Shown: piece after piece, positions 35,943-45,255 of the stretch
Numbering within the stretch: position 1 is the first letter of the stretch
How the letters are laid out: every line of letters begins with the position of its first letter
Origin: an uncultured Nitrospirota bacterium
Lineage (GTDB): Bacteria; Nitrospirota; Nitrospiria; Nitrospirales; UBA8639
Reading direction: 5' to 3'
DNA: 64,000 nt
NCBI GenBank assembly: GCA_937139405.1
Contig: CAKZPV010000033.1
Coordinates: forward strand, 62,001 to 126,000
Made by a program: the position numbers and the translations under genes
Notes under the pieces: generated by a model
The model's input: only the letters and a program-made list of their open reading frames with translations
Database searches by the model: none
Told to the model about the DNA's origin: nothing

Positions 35943-38900
35943 ATGCGGCAGAAAAAATATGTCTACTTCTTCGGGGGTGGCAAAGCTGAGGGATCGGGCG
36001 ATATGAAAGAACTCTTGGGCGGCAAGGGGTCTGGACTGGCAGAAATGACGAACTTGAAGATTTCTGTCCCCTCTGGGTTCACGATCACCACTGAAGCTTG
36101 TGTGGAATATTTCCATTCCAAAAAACGTTATCCAGGCACGATGTGGGATCAAGCGCTGGAAGGGCTGCGTCAAGTGGAACATGCGATGAAGGCTCGACTT
36201 GGAGATCCTGATAATCCTCTGCTGGTATCCGTGAGATCTGGAGCTCGAGCATCCATGCCAGGAATGATGGATACGGTCTTAAACCTTGGGCTGAACAAAC
36301 ACACCGTACAGGGACTCGCTAAAAAGACCAATAATCAACGATTTGCAGTGGATGCCTACCGACGCTTTATCACGATGTTTGCGAATGTGGTGATGGGGAT
36401 GTCCCGTGACGGCTTTGAAAAAGCTCTCGATTCCCTGAAAGAAATTGAAGGGGCCAAGCATGATACTGATTTAACCGAAGAGGCGTTAGGTCGTCTAGTA
36501 GAGCAATATTTATCGCTCGTGAAAATTGAAACCGGTTCTGATTTCCCCCAGGATCCCTTTGAGCAATTGCGTATGTCCATCAATGCAGTCTTTGATTCCT
36601 GGTTTGGCGATCGGGCTGTGACTTATCGACGGCTCTACGACATTCCAGATGAATGGGGCACAGCGGTGAATGTGCAGTCCATGGTGTTTGGAAATATGGG
36701 GAACACGAGTGGAACTGGCGTGGCCTTTACCCGAAATCCGGCTAATGGCATGTCCACTTTTTTCGGTGAATGTTTATTAAATGCTCAAGGTGAAGATGTG
36801 GTGGCAGGGATTCGAACGCCTTTGCCGGTGGGATCGTTAGAGAAATCTTTGCCAAGCGCGTATAAAGATCTCCTTAAGACTCAGCGCATTCTCGAAAAAC
36901 ATTACCGCGATATGCTGGATTTGGAATTTACGATTCAAGAAGGCAAGCTGTATATGTTGCAAACCCGAGTAGGTAAACGCACTGGGATTGCAGCTGTGCG
37001 CATTGCGGTAGATATGGTCAGACAAGGACTCATTGACCGCCGTGAAGCCGTCAAACGTGTTGCCCCAGAACAACTTTCCCAGTATCTCTACCCCATATTC
37101 GAAAGCAGTGACGAAGAAAAATTTCAAGCGGTTGGTAAAGGTTTGCCTGCTGGTCCCGGCGCTGCTGCTGGGCGAATTGCCTTGACTCCGGATCGCGCTG
37201 TCGAACTCAAGGCCAATGGCGAACGGGCCGTTTTAGTGCGGCATGAAACAAGTCCTGATGACATACATGGTATGCATGCGGCAGAAGGATTTTTAACCGC
37301 GAAGGGCGGGATGACTTCTCATGCAGCCGTCGTGGCGAGGCAAATGGGCAAAGTTTGTATCGCTGGTTGCGATGAGGTTGACGTGTTAGCTGATAACAAA
37401 GTTCGATTTGGCACCCTGGTGTTGGCCGAAGGCGAGTATATTTCTTTGAATGGTTTCACGGGCAAAGTCTATTCAGGCGATATCCCAGTTGTAGATTCGG
37501 AAGTAATTCAAGTCATTCAGGACCGGATGGACCCTAAGCAATCTGAAAAATATGGATATTTTTCGACGATCTTAAAGTGGGCGGATGCCTTTCGAACTTT
37601 GCGTGTTCGATCCAATGCCGATGTGCCGGACCAAGCTCAAATTGCACGAGGTTTTGGCGCGGAAGGGATTGGTCTGTGTCGAACAGAACATATGTTCTTC
37701 GCAGAAGATCGTGTCGAAATTATGCAACAAATGATCTTGGCCTCTTCCCGTGAGGAACGTGAAATCTATTTAGAGCAATTGCTTCCTTTGCAGCGACAGG
37801 ATTTCATTGGACTCTATCGTGAGATGAAGGGGTTTCCCGTCACCATTCGTTTGTTGGATCCGCCCCTCCATGAGTTTCTCCCGAAGCGGGAGCATTTGCT
37901 TGTAGAGCTAGCCAAGCTTGAGGTGATGAACGGCGACCCTGTTCGTATCAAAGAGAAGCAGAAGATCCTTACTCGGGTTGAAGAGTTGCATGAGTTTAAT
38001 CCGATGTTGGGCCTTCGAGGATGTCGATTGGGCATTACCATGCCAGAAATTACCCGAATGCAGGTGCAAGCGATTTTCGAAGCGGCATGCGAAGTGGCGC
38101 GAGAAGGCAAAAAAATCGTACCCGAAATCATGATTCCTTTAGTTGGGATGGCTTCAGAAATGAAAGCACAAAAAGAACTCATTCGCGATGTTGCACAACA
38201 GACGATGGCGCACTATGGCATGAAGTTGAGTTATCTGGTGGGTACCATGATCGAGTTGCCTCGTGCAGCTGTGACGGCAGCTCATATCGCGCAAGATGCA
38301 GAATTTTTTTCGTTTGGGACAAATGATTTGACTCAAACCACGTTTGGGTTTTCTCGAGATGATGCGGGGCCGTACATTGGTTTTTATCTAGACCGACAGG
38401 ATCGATGCCCGGTTTGTCAGCGCAGCAATGTGGATTGGAAAAAGATGGTGTGTCGGATGTGCAAAGCGACTATTGAAAAAAAAGCCGAAAATATTTTGCC
38501 GGCCGACCCCTTTGCTGTATTAGATCAAGAAGGGGTAGGAGCATTGATGAAGTGGGCTATTCACGAAGGTCGGAAAACTCGGCCAGGAATCAAGCTTGGG
38601 ATATGTGGTGAGCATGGTGGGGAACCAAGCTCTGTCGAGTTCTGTCATGAATTGGGTTTAAATTATGTAAGCTGTTCGCCCTATCGTGTACCCATTGCCA
38701 GACTGGCTGCTGCACAAGCCGCGGTGGCCGTACTTGAACGTGAAGAGAGTCAGGCTTCGAAGAAAAAAGCATCGATCAGAAAAAAACAGACAACGATTGC
38801 CAAATCTACAAAACCTATCGTCAAAAAGAAAACACGCATGAAAAAAACGACGACTAAAAAGATTACCGCCAAAAAACCGGCAGTGAAAAAGAATGCCGTC

Positions 38901-38951
38901 GCCAAATCTGTGCCACGTAAGAAATCCTCAACCTCCTCAAAACGACGGTGA
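35943..38951 (+). CDS. ppdK: Pyruvate phosphate dikinase with extra Cys4 insert and lysine-rich tail
   Basis: Interconverts pyruvate, ATP and phosphate with phosphoenolpyruvate, AMP and pyrophosphate. It has 1002 residues against about 870-910 for most bacterial enzymes. The ATP-grasp domain comes first (GGKGSGLAEMTNL), then the phosphohistidine domain with His460 in GGMTSHAAVVARQMG, then the PEP-binding barrel (GLCRTEHMF, FSFGTNDLTQTTFGFSRDD, GICGEHGG). Two additions are seen. A short insert in the barrel carries CPVC and CRMC (Cys822, 825, 837, 840), like a zinc knuckle. The last 65 residues have 22 Lys and 5 Arg and no acidic residue. A strong AAAGGAGAG precedes ATG 35943. In an autotroph this enzyme could serve the reverse TCA cycle (inference). 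Confidence 0.96.
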   Translation: MRQKKYVYFFGGGKAEGSGDMKELLGGKGSGLAEMTNLKISVPSGFTITTEACVEYFHSKKRYPGTMWDQALEGLRQVEHAMKARLGDPDNPLLVSVRSGARASMPGMMDTVLNLGLNKHTVQGLAKKTNNQRFAVDAYRRFITMFANVVMGMSRDGFEKALDSLKEIEGAKHDTDLTEEALGRLVEQYLSLVKIETGSDFPQDPFEQLRMSINAVFDSWFGDRAVTYRRLYDIPDEWGTAVNVQSMVFGNMGNTSGTGVAFTRNPANGMSTFFGECLLNAQGEDVVAGIRTPLPVGSLEKSLPSAYKDLLKTQRILEKHYRDMLDLEFTIQEGKLYMLQTRVGKRTGIAAVRIAVDMVRQGLIDRREAVKRVAPEQLSQYLYPIFESSDEEKFQAVGKGLPAGPGAAAGRIALTPDRAVELKANGERAVLVRHETSPDDIHGMHAAEGFLTAKGGMTSHAAVVARQMGKVCIAGCDEVDVLADNKVRFGTLVLAEGEYISLNGFTGKVYSGDIPVVDSEVIQVIQDRMDPKQSEKYGYFSTILKWADAFRTLRVRSNADVPDQAQIARGFGAEGIGLCRTEHMFFAEDRVEIMQQMILASSREEREIYLEQLLPLQRQDFIGLYREMKGFPVTIRLLDPPLHEFLPKREHLLVELAKLEVMNGDPVRIKEKQKILTRVEELHEFNPMLGLRGCRLGITMPEITRMQVQAIFEAACEVAREGKKIVPEIMIPLVGMASEMKAQKELIRDVAQQTMAHYGMKLSYLVGTMIELPRAAVTAAHIAQDAEFFSFGTNDLTQTTFGFSRDDAGPYIGFYLDRQDRCPVCQRSNVDWKKMVCRMCKATIEKKAENILPADPFAVLDQEGVGALMKWAIHEGRKTRPGIKLGICGEHGGEPSSVEFCHELGLNYVSCSPYRVPIARLAAAQAAVAVLEREESQASKKKASIRKKQTTIAKSTKPIVKKKTRMKKTTTKKITAKKPAVKKNAVAKSVPRKKSSTSSKRR

Positions 38952-40081
38952 CCTCCGTCAAATCTGCTCATCTCTACATGACGCGTGCCCTTTCCCTTGC
39001 TGCTCGGGGAAAAGGGAAGACGAGCCCGAACCCTCTGGTTGGTGCGGTGATTGTCAACCAAGGCCGAGTCGTGGGTGAAGCTTATCATCATCAGGCTGGA
39101 AAGCCTCATGCTGAAGTCTTAGCTCTTCATCAAGCAGGGCCTCGTGCGAGGGGTGGCGTCCTCTATGTAACATTAGAGCCTTGTTGCCATAGCGATAAAC
39201 GTACACCGCCATGTGTTCCGCTCCTGGTTCAGTCTGGACTCAAGCAGGTATGTGTGGCGATGCCCGATCCTAACCCGCAAGTGAGTGGGAAAGGGGTGCA
39301 GAAGCTCAAGCGGGCAGGACTCGAGGTTGTTGTTGGTCTATTGGAAGAAGAAGCACAGCAGCTGAATGAAGTGTATCGACATTGGATCAAAACTGGACGA
39401 CCATTCGTGACCTTAAAAGGGGCGATGACATTGGATGGAAAGATAGCCACCAAAAGCGGACAGTCAAAATGGATTACGGGTGAACAGGCGAGACGAGATG
39501 TTCATCGTATTCGAGGCCAAGCTGATGTCGTGATGGTGGGCATTGGGACCGTGATGGCTGATAATCCTACTCTGTCGGCGAGAGGCTCACAAAATACGTC
39601 TGCGAAGCGAAAGGGGCGCCAACCGGTGCGAGTAGTCTTGGATAGTCGTTTGCGCATTTCTCTCAAGGCCAATGTCTTATCATGGGGCCATGAACAACCC
39701 ACCATAGTCTGTACGACAGCACAGGCCTCGCCTAAAAAAATTCAAACTCTGAAAGATCGAGGCATTCAGGTATGGGTCATGCCTCAAAAAAATGGCAGAG
39801 TTTCATTAAGGGCGGTGTTAAGCAAACTTGGTAAGGCCGGTTTGTCCTCCGTTTTTCTAGAAGGGGGGAGTACACTCAATGCCTCGGCCCTTCATGAAGA
39901 CCTGATCAATCAAGTACGATTATATGTGGCGCCGCTCCTTCTTGGGGGCCAAGATGCAAAGAGCTTGATTGGTGGTATTTCTCCTAAGATGATTGAGCAA
40001 TCTTGGCATCTGGTGAATTCTGAAATCAAAAAGATCGGTCAGGATTGGCTGGTCTTGGGAAGTCTCAATCCACGAAAATAA
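38948..40081 (+). CDS. ribD: Bifunctional riboflavin deaminase/reductase RibD
   Basis: Catalyses the deamination and reduction steps of riboflavin synthesis. The 377-residue protein has the N-terminal cytidine-deaminase fold with zinc motif HAEVLAL and PCCHSDKRTPPC, and a C-terminal reductase domain with PFVTLKGAMTLDGKIAT, GIGTVMADNPTLSAR and FLEGGSTLNASAL. GTG 38948 overlaps the ppdK stop codon (GTGA), a tight coupling between unrelated functions. Other riboflavin genes are not in the window. Confidence 0.95.
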   Translation: MTSVKSAHLYMTRALSLAARGKGKTSPNPLVGAVIVNQGRVVGEAYHHQAGKPHAEVLALHQAGPRARGGVLYVTLEPCCHSDKRTPPCVPLLVQSGLKQVCVAMPDPNPQVSGKGVQKLKRAGLEVVVGLLEEEAQQLNEVYRHWIKTGRPFVTLKGAMTLDGKIATKSGQSKWITGEQARRDVHRIRGQADVVMVGIGTVMADNPTLSARGSQNTSAKRKGRQPVRVVLDSRLRISLKANVLSWGHEQPTIVCTTAQASPKKIQTLKDRGIQVWVMPQKNGRVSLRAVLSKLGKAGLSSVFLEGGSTLNASALHEDLINQVRLYVAPLLLGGQDAKSLIGGISPKMIEQSWHLVNSEIKKIGQDWLVLGSLNPRK

Positions 40082-40193
40082 CAGGATTTTTGCCTTGTTT
40101 TCTGGTTTTCGCCATTCGCCATTCTTGGTAAAAGAAGAATATAATGCGATTTGAAGAGGCAACTGGCAATCATAGCTGTGAGGTTAAGAACGC

Positions 40194-40988
40194 ATGACAA
40201 ATCTCAATTCCAGTGACCACCGAGGGTTAGAGCTGGCGGTGGATCTTCTAGAGAATCCATCATATGCGGCGAAAGTGACAAATCTCATTGGAGGCCCGAT
40301 TGAAAAAGCGATTACGATGTTGCCAGATGGGGTGTCCGAAAAATTAGTAAATTCCACGCAAAAGGCATTATCCAAAGCTATGGACTTAGCCGTCTCAAGC
40401 TTGGATGATCGTTATCGTGGTGAATCAGCCGATGGTGCTCATCGACTGCTGAGCTCCGTCAGCGGAGCGGTGGGCGGTGCGTTTGGATTGTTGGCCTTGA
40501 CCGTAGAATTACCCATTTCGACGACGATTATGTTGCGGTCAATTGCAGACATTGCCAGAAGTGAGGGTGAACCACTTTCTGATGCAGGGACAAAATTAGC
40601 CTGTTTAGAAGTGTTTGCACTGGGTGGCGCGAAGCAGGAAGATGATGGCGTGGATACGGGGTATTTTGCCGTGCGGGCAGCCTTGGCCGGTGCTATGACC
40701 GAAGCGGCCAGGTATTTAGCCGAACAGGGTTTGGCGAGTTCTGGCGCACCAGTCTTAGTTCGGTTTTTGTCAAAAATTGCGTCTCGATACAGTATTCAAG
40801 TGTCTGAAAAAGCGGCAGCGCAAGCCATTCCATTGTTGGGCGCCGCCGGTGGCGCGACCATTAATTTGCTCTTTATGGATCACTTCCAAAATATGGCACG
40901 AGGACATTTTATTGTGCGCCGGTTAGAACGAGCGTATGGTAAAGAGCTGATACGGGAAACCTACCAACGTCTAGCATCGAGAAACTAA
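40194..40988 (+). CDS. EcsC family protein
   Basis: A 264-residue EcsC-family protein. The family is named after the third gene of the Bacillus ecs operon, but its biochemical role is unsettled. It has two long hydrophobic helical stretches (GAVGGAFGLLALTVELPIS and AIPLLGAAGGATINLLF) and the conserved ELPISTTIMLRSIADIARSEGE and FMDHFQNMARGHFIVRRLER. It may be peripherally membrane-bound. The next gene, a broken lipoprotein, starts 13 bases downstream. Confidence 0.85.
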   Translation: MTNLNSSDHRGLELAVDLLENPSYAAKVTNLIGGPIEKAITMLPDGVSEKLVNSTQKALSKAMDLAVSSLDDRYRGESADGAHRLLSSVSGAVGGAFGLLALTVELPISTTIMLRSIADIARSEGEPLSDAGTKLACLEVFALGGAKQEDDGVDTGYFAVRAALAGAMTEAARYLAEQGLASSGAPVLVRFLSKIASRYSIQVSEKAAAQAIPLLGAAGGATINLLFMDHFQNMARGHFIVRRLERAYGKELIRETYQRLASRN

Positions 40989-41001
40989 GGAATGAGCAGT
41001 G

Positions 41002-41336
41002 ATGACCTCTAAATTCTGGATCTTAGTATTGTTATTGTTCCTGGCTGCTTGTACTCAGGAATCGCAACATAAGCTGGGCTGTGCTGTGCAAAACTGACGG
41101 GGACGGACGGGGTTTTAGAAATTTATCCTGGAGAAAAACTGGTTAAACGGTTCATGCAAATTGATAAACTGACAACAGCAATGGGAACCAATGATAGTCA
41201 GCCACGTGCTTACCGATTTGGATATGGGGTTTTGGACGCCGATCTCAATGACCAAAAAGATCCAGGAGAACAACAAGTCTATTTCGAATTCAGTAACTAC
41301 TCCACCTCCTACATTTTCTACGAAAACCCCACTTAA
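41002..41336 (+). pseudogene. Frameshifted small lipoprotein gene
   Basis: The frame starts at ATG 41002 with signal peptide MTSKFWILVLLLFLAAC and lipobox AAC, then stops at 41095-41097 after about 31 residues. A second frame continues directly: KLTGTDGVLEIYPGEKLVK, then a soluble part (YRFGYGVLDADLNDQKDPGE) ending in a stop at 41334-41336. Adding one A to the AAAA run at 41090-41093 would join the two into one 111-residue lipoprotein. This is either a true mutation or a homopolymer sequencing error. No family recognised. Confidence 0.75.
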
Positions 41337-41430
41337 TTCGTTTCAAAATATCTTCGCATGTTCCCGTTGCTTAAGGTCAACAGGTTTAGTTAACACTTTT
41401 CATTTGCAATGTAGAAAGAATAGGGGATTC

Positions 41431-42714
41431 ATGAATCTTCAAATGATTCGATCGTCTCTCTTTTTCGTGGGCATGGTGTTCAGTGTAATGTTTTTCTTCC
41501 CCAACGCTAGTGAGTCTTCGCCACTTGCCTCTTTAGTCAGAGAGTATGTGCAAGCCGATTCAGCGGAATCCTCTCAAGAAATTCTCCGAACCATTCTTAA
41601 GCATTCGAATGCTAACCTGCAAACTATCAGCGGGGTTATTCGAGATATTCCTCAATATTCGAACGCGCCAGTTGGGGCGCAGCCTGAACGAACCGTTCGA
41701 GTGAGGGGTGAGGAGGCCTCATTGGCATTATATGTTCCTCCTTCCTATTCTCCGGACCAAGCGTATCCCCTGATCGTGTGTTTGCATGGCGCGGGGTTTA
41801 CGGGTGCATCCTATTTAGATCGGTGGGTGCCTCGGTTAGAGGATCGTTATATCTTGGCCTGTCCGACAATGTCGATGGGGGCATGGTGGACTGGGTTTGC
41901 GGAACATCTCGTTCTAGAAAGTTCAAATAGTGTTTCAAAGGAATATCACATCGATCCGGATCGAATTTTTCTCACTGGAATGTCAAATGGTGGGATTGGC
42001 GCATGGATTATTGGAATGCATCATGCCGATCTCTTTGCAGGTATTGCCCCGATGGCCAGTGGTCTTGATGATGTCATGTTCCCCTTCGTCGAAAATTTGA
42101 CCAATACGCCCGTTTATGTCCTTCATGGTGCTAAAGATCAGGTGATGCCCGTTCGACTGAGTCGAGATCTGGTGCAAGCAATGAAGCGGCATGGGGTTCC
42201 CTATCAATATCGCGAACATCAATTAACTCACCCTCATGCGGGTGGCCATTTCTTTCCTCGCCAAGAATTGCCGACATTGATTTCCTGGTTTGATGAGCAG
42301 CGGCGGACCTCCTTGCCTCAGAAGATTTCTATAGTTCGCGACGGAACTCATTTAACACGATTGTCATGGGTTCGTATTGATGAGACGGAGGAAATCGCAA
42401 CTTTTTCCGAAAACTTAGTTGATAAGCGGGATCGATTGATCGCCGAGAGAATCTACGCCAAGCTCACTGCAGAAGTAACGGGTCAGAATATAATTGAGGT
42501 GAATACAGTGAGAGTCAGACGGTATACGTTGTTTTTCAATGAGGACCTCGTAGATTTTTCTCAGTCGATTATCGTCAAGACCAATGGAGTAAAATCCTTT
42601 GAAGGTATCCTGAAACCTAGTATTGAGACCCTGCTCAATGAAGTCAGACAGCGTTCAGACTTTCATAACCTCTATTCTGCAAAATTGATGATTGATGTCT
42701 TGGCTCCTAAATAA
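41431..42714 (+). CDS. Secreted alpha/beta-hydrolase esterase
   Basis: A 427-residue exported hydrolase. A signal peptide covers about residues 1-30 (SLFFVGMVFSVMFFFPNAS). The catalytic domain has LIVCLHGAGFTGASY (oxyanion region), GMSNGG with nucleophile Ser185, an Asp in HGAKDQVMP and the His in HAGGHFF. This resembles polyhydroxybutyrate-depolymerase-like or phospholipase/carboxylesterase proteins. The last 130 residues form a separate unrecognised domain. ATG 41431 has AGGGG nearby and is followed at once by the signal; an earlier in-frame start at 41191 runs through the broken lipoprotein and is rejected. Confidence 0.85.
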   Translation: MNLQMIRSSLFFVGMVFSVMFFFPNASESSPLASLVREYVQADSAESSQEILRTILKHSNANLQTISGVIRDIPQYSNAPVGAQPERTVRVRGEEASLALYVPPSYSPDQAYPLIVCLHGAGFTGASYLDRWVPRLEDRYILACPTMSMGAWWTGFAEHLVLESSNSVSKEYHIDPDRIFLTGMSNGGIGAWIIGMHHADLFAGIAPMASGLDDVMFPFVENLTNTPVYVLHGAKDQVMPVRLSRDLVQAMKRHGVPYQYREHQLTHPHAGGHFFPRQELPTLISWFDEQRRTSLPQKISIVRDGTHLTRLSWVRIDETEEIATFSENLVDKRDRLIAERIYAKLTAEVTGQNIIEVNTVRVRRYTLFFNEDLVDFSQSIIVKTNGVKSFEGILKPSIETLLNEVRQRSDFHNLYSAKLMIDVLAPK

Positions 42715-42774
42715 CTGGTTATTTTTTCATAGATATTAGAAACATAGAAGACAGGAATTAGATGCTAGTCGTCC

Positions 42775-43632
42775 TTAATCGCAATGCTGATCACGGATGG
42801 AGAGCGCTTCGGGCATCCATTCTTCGAATTGTCTGATGCGCGTTTCGTGGCTGGGGTGGGTGGACATAAATTCTGAGGGTTGTTGGCTTTGACTCATTTG
42901 TCCCATGCGTTCCCATAACTTCGGAGCTTCGGTGGGATCAAAACACGCACGGGCAAGAAACAAGAGACCCATATAGTCAGCTTCGGATTCATGATCTCGT
43001 GAAAAGGGGAGCAAGACCCCATATTGGGCGCCCACTCCTAAGGCACCCATGACCGCACGTTGTGTTTGGTAATCCATATCACCCAAAGCCACGCTTGCTG
43101 CCATTGAACCGATTTGGACTAATTTTTGATAGGCCATCCGTTCAGCGCCATGACGAGCGATGGCATGGGCAATTTCATGGCCCATGACCACGGCCAATCC
43201 ATTTGCATTTTCCGCCACAGGGAATAAGCCGGTATAGACGGCCGTTTTCCCCCCTGGTAAGGCAAACGCATTAGCCTGGTCCGATTGAATGACATTAAAT
43301 TCCCAGTCAAAGCCAGGGTCAACATCAGCGGCAGCTCTAGACAATTTTTGGCCAATCGTTCGGATCAAATCAACGGCTTCTCCTTGCGGGACGACGTTGG
43401 ACTGGCTGAGTATATTTTGATATGACTGCAAACCTAGAGACATTTCTTGCTCTCGAGTCATATCGACTAACTGGGATCGGCCGGTGATGGGAACGGTTTC
43501 CTGATTAGAGGCGTAGTAGTACAAGCCGTAGATGGCAAACAGAGCAATGGGAATGAGGCGGACTTTCCAACTCATGCGTTGGCGCGGCTGGCCTCCCATG
43601 CCCCCTCTTCGCCCAAATGGTCCTATGCGCAT
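42775..43632 (-). CDS. M48-family zinc metalloprotease
   Basis: A 285-residue protease with an N-terminal signal anchor (VRLIPIALFAIYGLYYYA) preceded by a Gly/Arg-rich stretch. The zinc motif is HEIAH (His152-His156), the third ligand is in HESEADYMG, and a typical SRDHESEAD block is present. The end (FMSTHPSHETRIRQFEEWMPEAL) matches LoiP/BepA-like periplasmic M48 proteases, which maintain outer-membrane proteins. Start ATG 43632 is used; Met20 is an alternative. It faces the esterase gene and lies downstream of the DUF937 gene. Confidence 0.92.
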   Translation of the reverse strand: MRIGPFGRRGGMGGQPRQRMSWKVRLIPIALFAIYGLYYYASNQETVPITGRSQLVDMTREQEMSLGLQSYQNILSQSNVVPQGEAVDLIRTIGQKLSRAAADVDPGFDWEFNVIQSDQANAFALPGGKTAVYTGLFPVAENANGLAVVMGHEIAHAIARHGAERMAYQKLVQIGSMAASVALGDMDYQTQRAVMGALGVGAQYGVLLPFSRDHESEADYMGLLFLARACFDPTEAPKLWERMGQMSQSQQPSEFMSTHPSHETRIRQFEEWMPEALSIRDQHCD

Positions 43633-43687
43633 ATCTGTATTTCTCCAAAGCCATTTTGGTGAGTGTGGCGAGTAAGGAGAAAGACCT

Positions 43688-44234
43688 TACCCGAAAAATT
43701 TCTTGGCAACGATTCCCAGTAAATCATCGGCAATTGATCCGTCACCATCAAAATCTAAAAAAGAGGAAAGCCCGCTTAACCCTGATGGTTGTTTTGCCTG
43801 AGGGCGTGTACCGATCCTGCCGGAGCCGGCTGACTGAGCGCTCCTATAGCGACTGAGGCCACCATGGGCAACATTTTTTTAAGAATATCAGCGCCAGTGC
43901 CAGTGTTGGCTGATGCGCGGGTGGCAATGTTTCTGCTCACGTCCTTATTGCCAGAGAGATGCCCTAAAATATTGTTGCCAGCATTCACCGTATCAGAATG
44001 TCGGAGTAATTGAGGGTTGTCGAGATATTGTTGATGGTTGCCCTTTCCTAGCGCACCCATCAGCGCATTGAGTCCATCGTCGGAAGATGCATTGTTGCCC
44101 ATCGCTCTTACCACGGCAGGCAACAATTGTCCCAAGGCACTTTGTGTGTGTGATTCACCGATTCCCAATGATTGTGACATGTTTTTGACCACGGTCCCGT
44201 CGCCCGCTTGAAGAATGGTTTGTAGAAGGTTCAT
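43688..44234 (-). pseudogene. DUF937 family gene with a frameshift near its 3' end
   Basis: The main frame (43776-44234) starts MNLLQTILQAGDGTVVKNMSQ and continues LNALMGALGKGNHQQYLDNP and ILKKMLPMVASVAIGALSQ, the DUF937 core. It then runs into an unlike tail (PAPAGSVHALRQNNHQG) and stops. In another frame of the same strand, coding continues with PSGLSGLSSFLDFDGDGSI and ADDLLGIVAKKFFG to a stop at 43688. Homologues end in exactly this DxDGDGSxxDD tail. A change of one base near 43820-43840 would join the two. It could be a real mutation, a sequencing error or, less likely, programmed frameshifting. Confidence 0.82.
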
Positions 44235-44533
44235 CGGAGAAATTCCTTTCGCCCAATAGGAAAAAATAAAGGAAACCTGTTATCTGAGCAGAACACGGGA
44301 GGGGAGTGAAACCTTACTAGAAGAAGAATGAAAGTTCTATACGTGATTACCCGTGGTCTGGTCTTGGGCAATGAAAAATTAGGGAAGAAAATTGATAAAC
44401 GTGATGGAGAATGGGTAGATAAAAAGGTCGAGAATTTTTGGTGGAGAGGCTCTGAGCGAATGCTTTTCGGATATCAAATCCCAAAAACACTCGCTCATTT
44501 GTAAAGAGGAAAAAAGAAAACTTTGATGATGAG

Positions 44534-44962
44534 TTAAAGAGGAATACGGATTTTTTGGCCTGGATAAATCAAATTAGGATCTTTAATGACTTCTTGATTG
44601 GCCTCAAAAATTTTAGGGTAAGCCATAGCATCCCCTAAATATTGTTTAGCAATTTTGGAAAGCGTGTCTCCTGCTTGAATAACATAATATTCCACTTTTG
44701 CGGTCTGCTCTGGAGCTTGGATCTTTTCGGCTTTGACATCGCCGACGCCTTGGACGTTCCCAGCTAAGAGCACAGCCTTTTCCATTGTTTCTGCACTGGC
44801 AGCATTTCCCGAGAGACTTACCTGACCGTCTTTGAATTCAACGTTGAGATCTTTGACACCAGGATTTCGTGATTCAATATGTTCCTTAATCTTTTCAGCC
44901 GGATCGTCTTCCCCGCCAAAAACTTTTTCTCCAATGCTTTTCACAAAATCGAATAATCCCAT
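44534..44962 (-). CDS. kbp: BON-LysM potassium-binding protein Kbp (YgaU)
   Basis: A 142-residue protein. It starts MGLFDFVKSIGEKVFG, followed by a BON domain (about residues 20-80, VEFKDGQVSLSGNAAS) and a LysM domain (YYVIQAGDTLSKIAKQYLGD to PGQKIRIPL). This matches E. coli Kbp along its length; that protein binds potassium and is made under stress. ATG 44962 has AGGAGGT a few bases upstream, so a longer reading from 45124 is rejected. Confidence 0.94.
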   Translation of the reverse strand: MGLFDFVKSIGEKVFGGEDDPAEKIKEHIESRNPGVKDLNVEFKDGQVSLSGNAASAETMEKAVLLAGNVQGVGDVKAEKIQAPEQTAKVEYYVIQAGDTLSKIAKQYLGDAMAYPKIFEANQEVIKDPNLIYPGQKIRIPL

Positions 44963-45174
44963 AGAAAACCTCCTGGAATGTCGTTGATTATGAGGGGGTT
45001 GTGTCTTTCCCACAACCATATCGAGTCTGTATTCATTAGTAAAGACTCTGATGGTATTTGGGATAATTGAGGTTTTAAGAGCTAGGGGAAGAGCGATTAG
45101 ACTTGATGCAACTACGAAAAACATGCTTGGATAAAGAGTCTAAGGAAACATATGTGTCTTTGTATCTTTGCAAT

Positions 45175-45202
45175 TTGACGGTAGATGTTTACCCCATAAT
45201 AA
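45175..45202 (+). promoter_or_regulatory. Possible sigma-70 promoter
   Basis: TTGACG at 45175-45180 and TAATAA at 45197-45202 are 16 bases apart, upstream of the gene starting at 45256. Only the -35 element is a good match, so this is a weak prediction. Confidence 0.3.
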
Positions 45203-45255
45203 CAATATATATCAATGGGTACCGAGTCAGGTGAGTATGAGGAACAAGGGGAACA

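Noticed and set aside
41191-41430. N-terminal extension of the esterase frame
   Set aside because: It overlaps the broken lipoprotein in another frame, and a signal peptide with a good ribosome-binding site begins at 41431.
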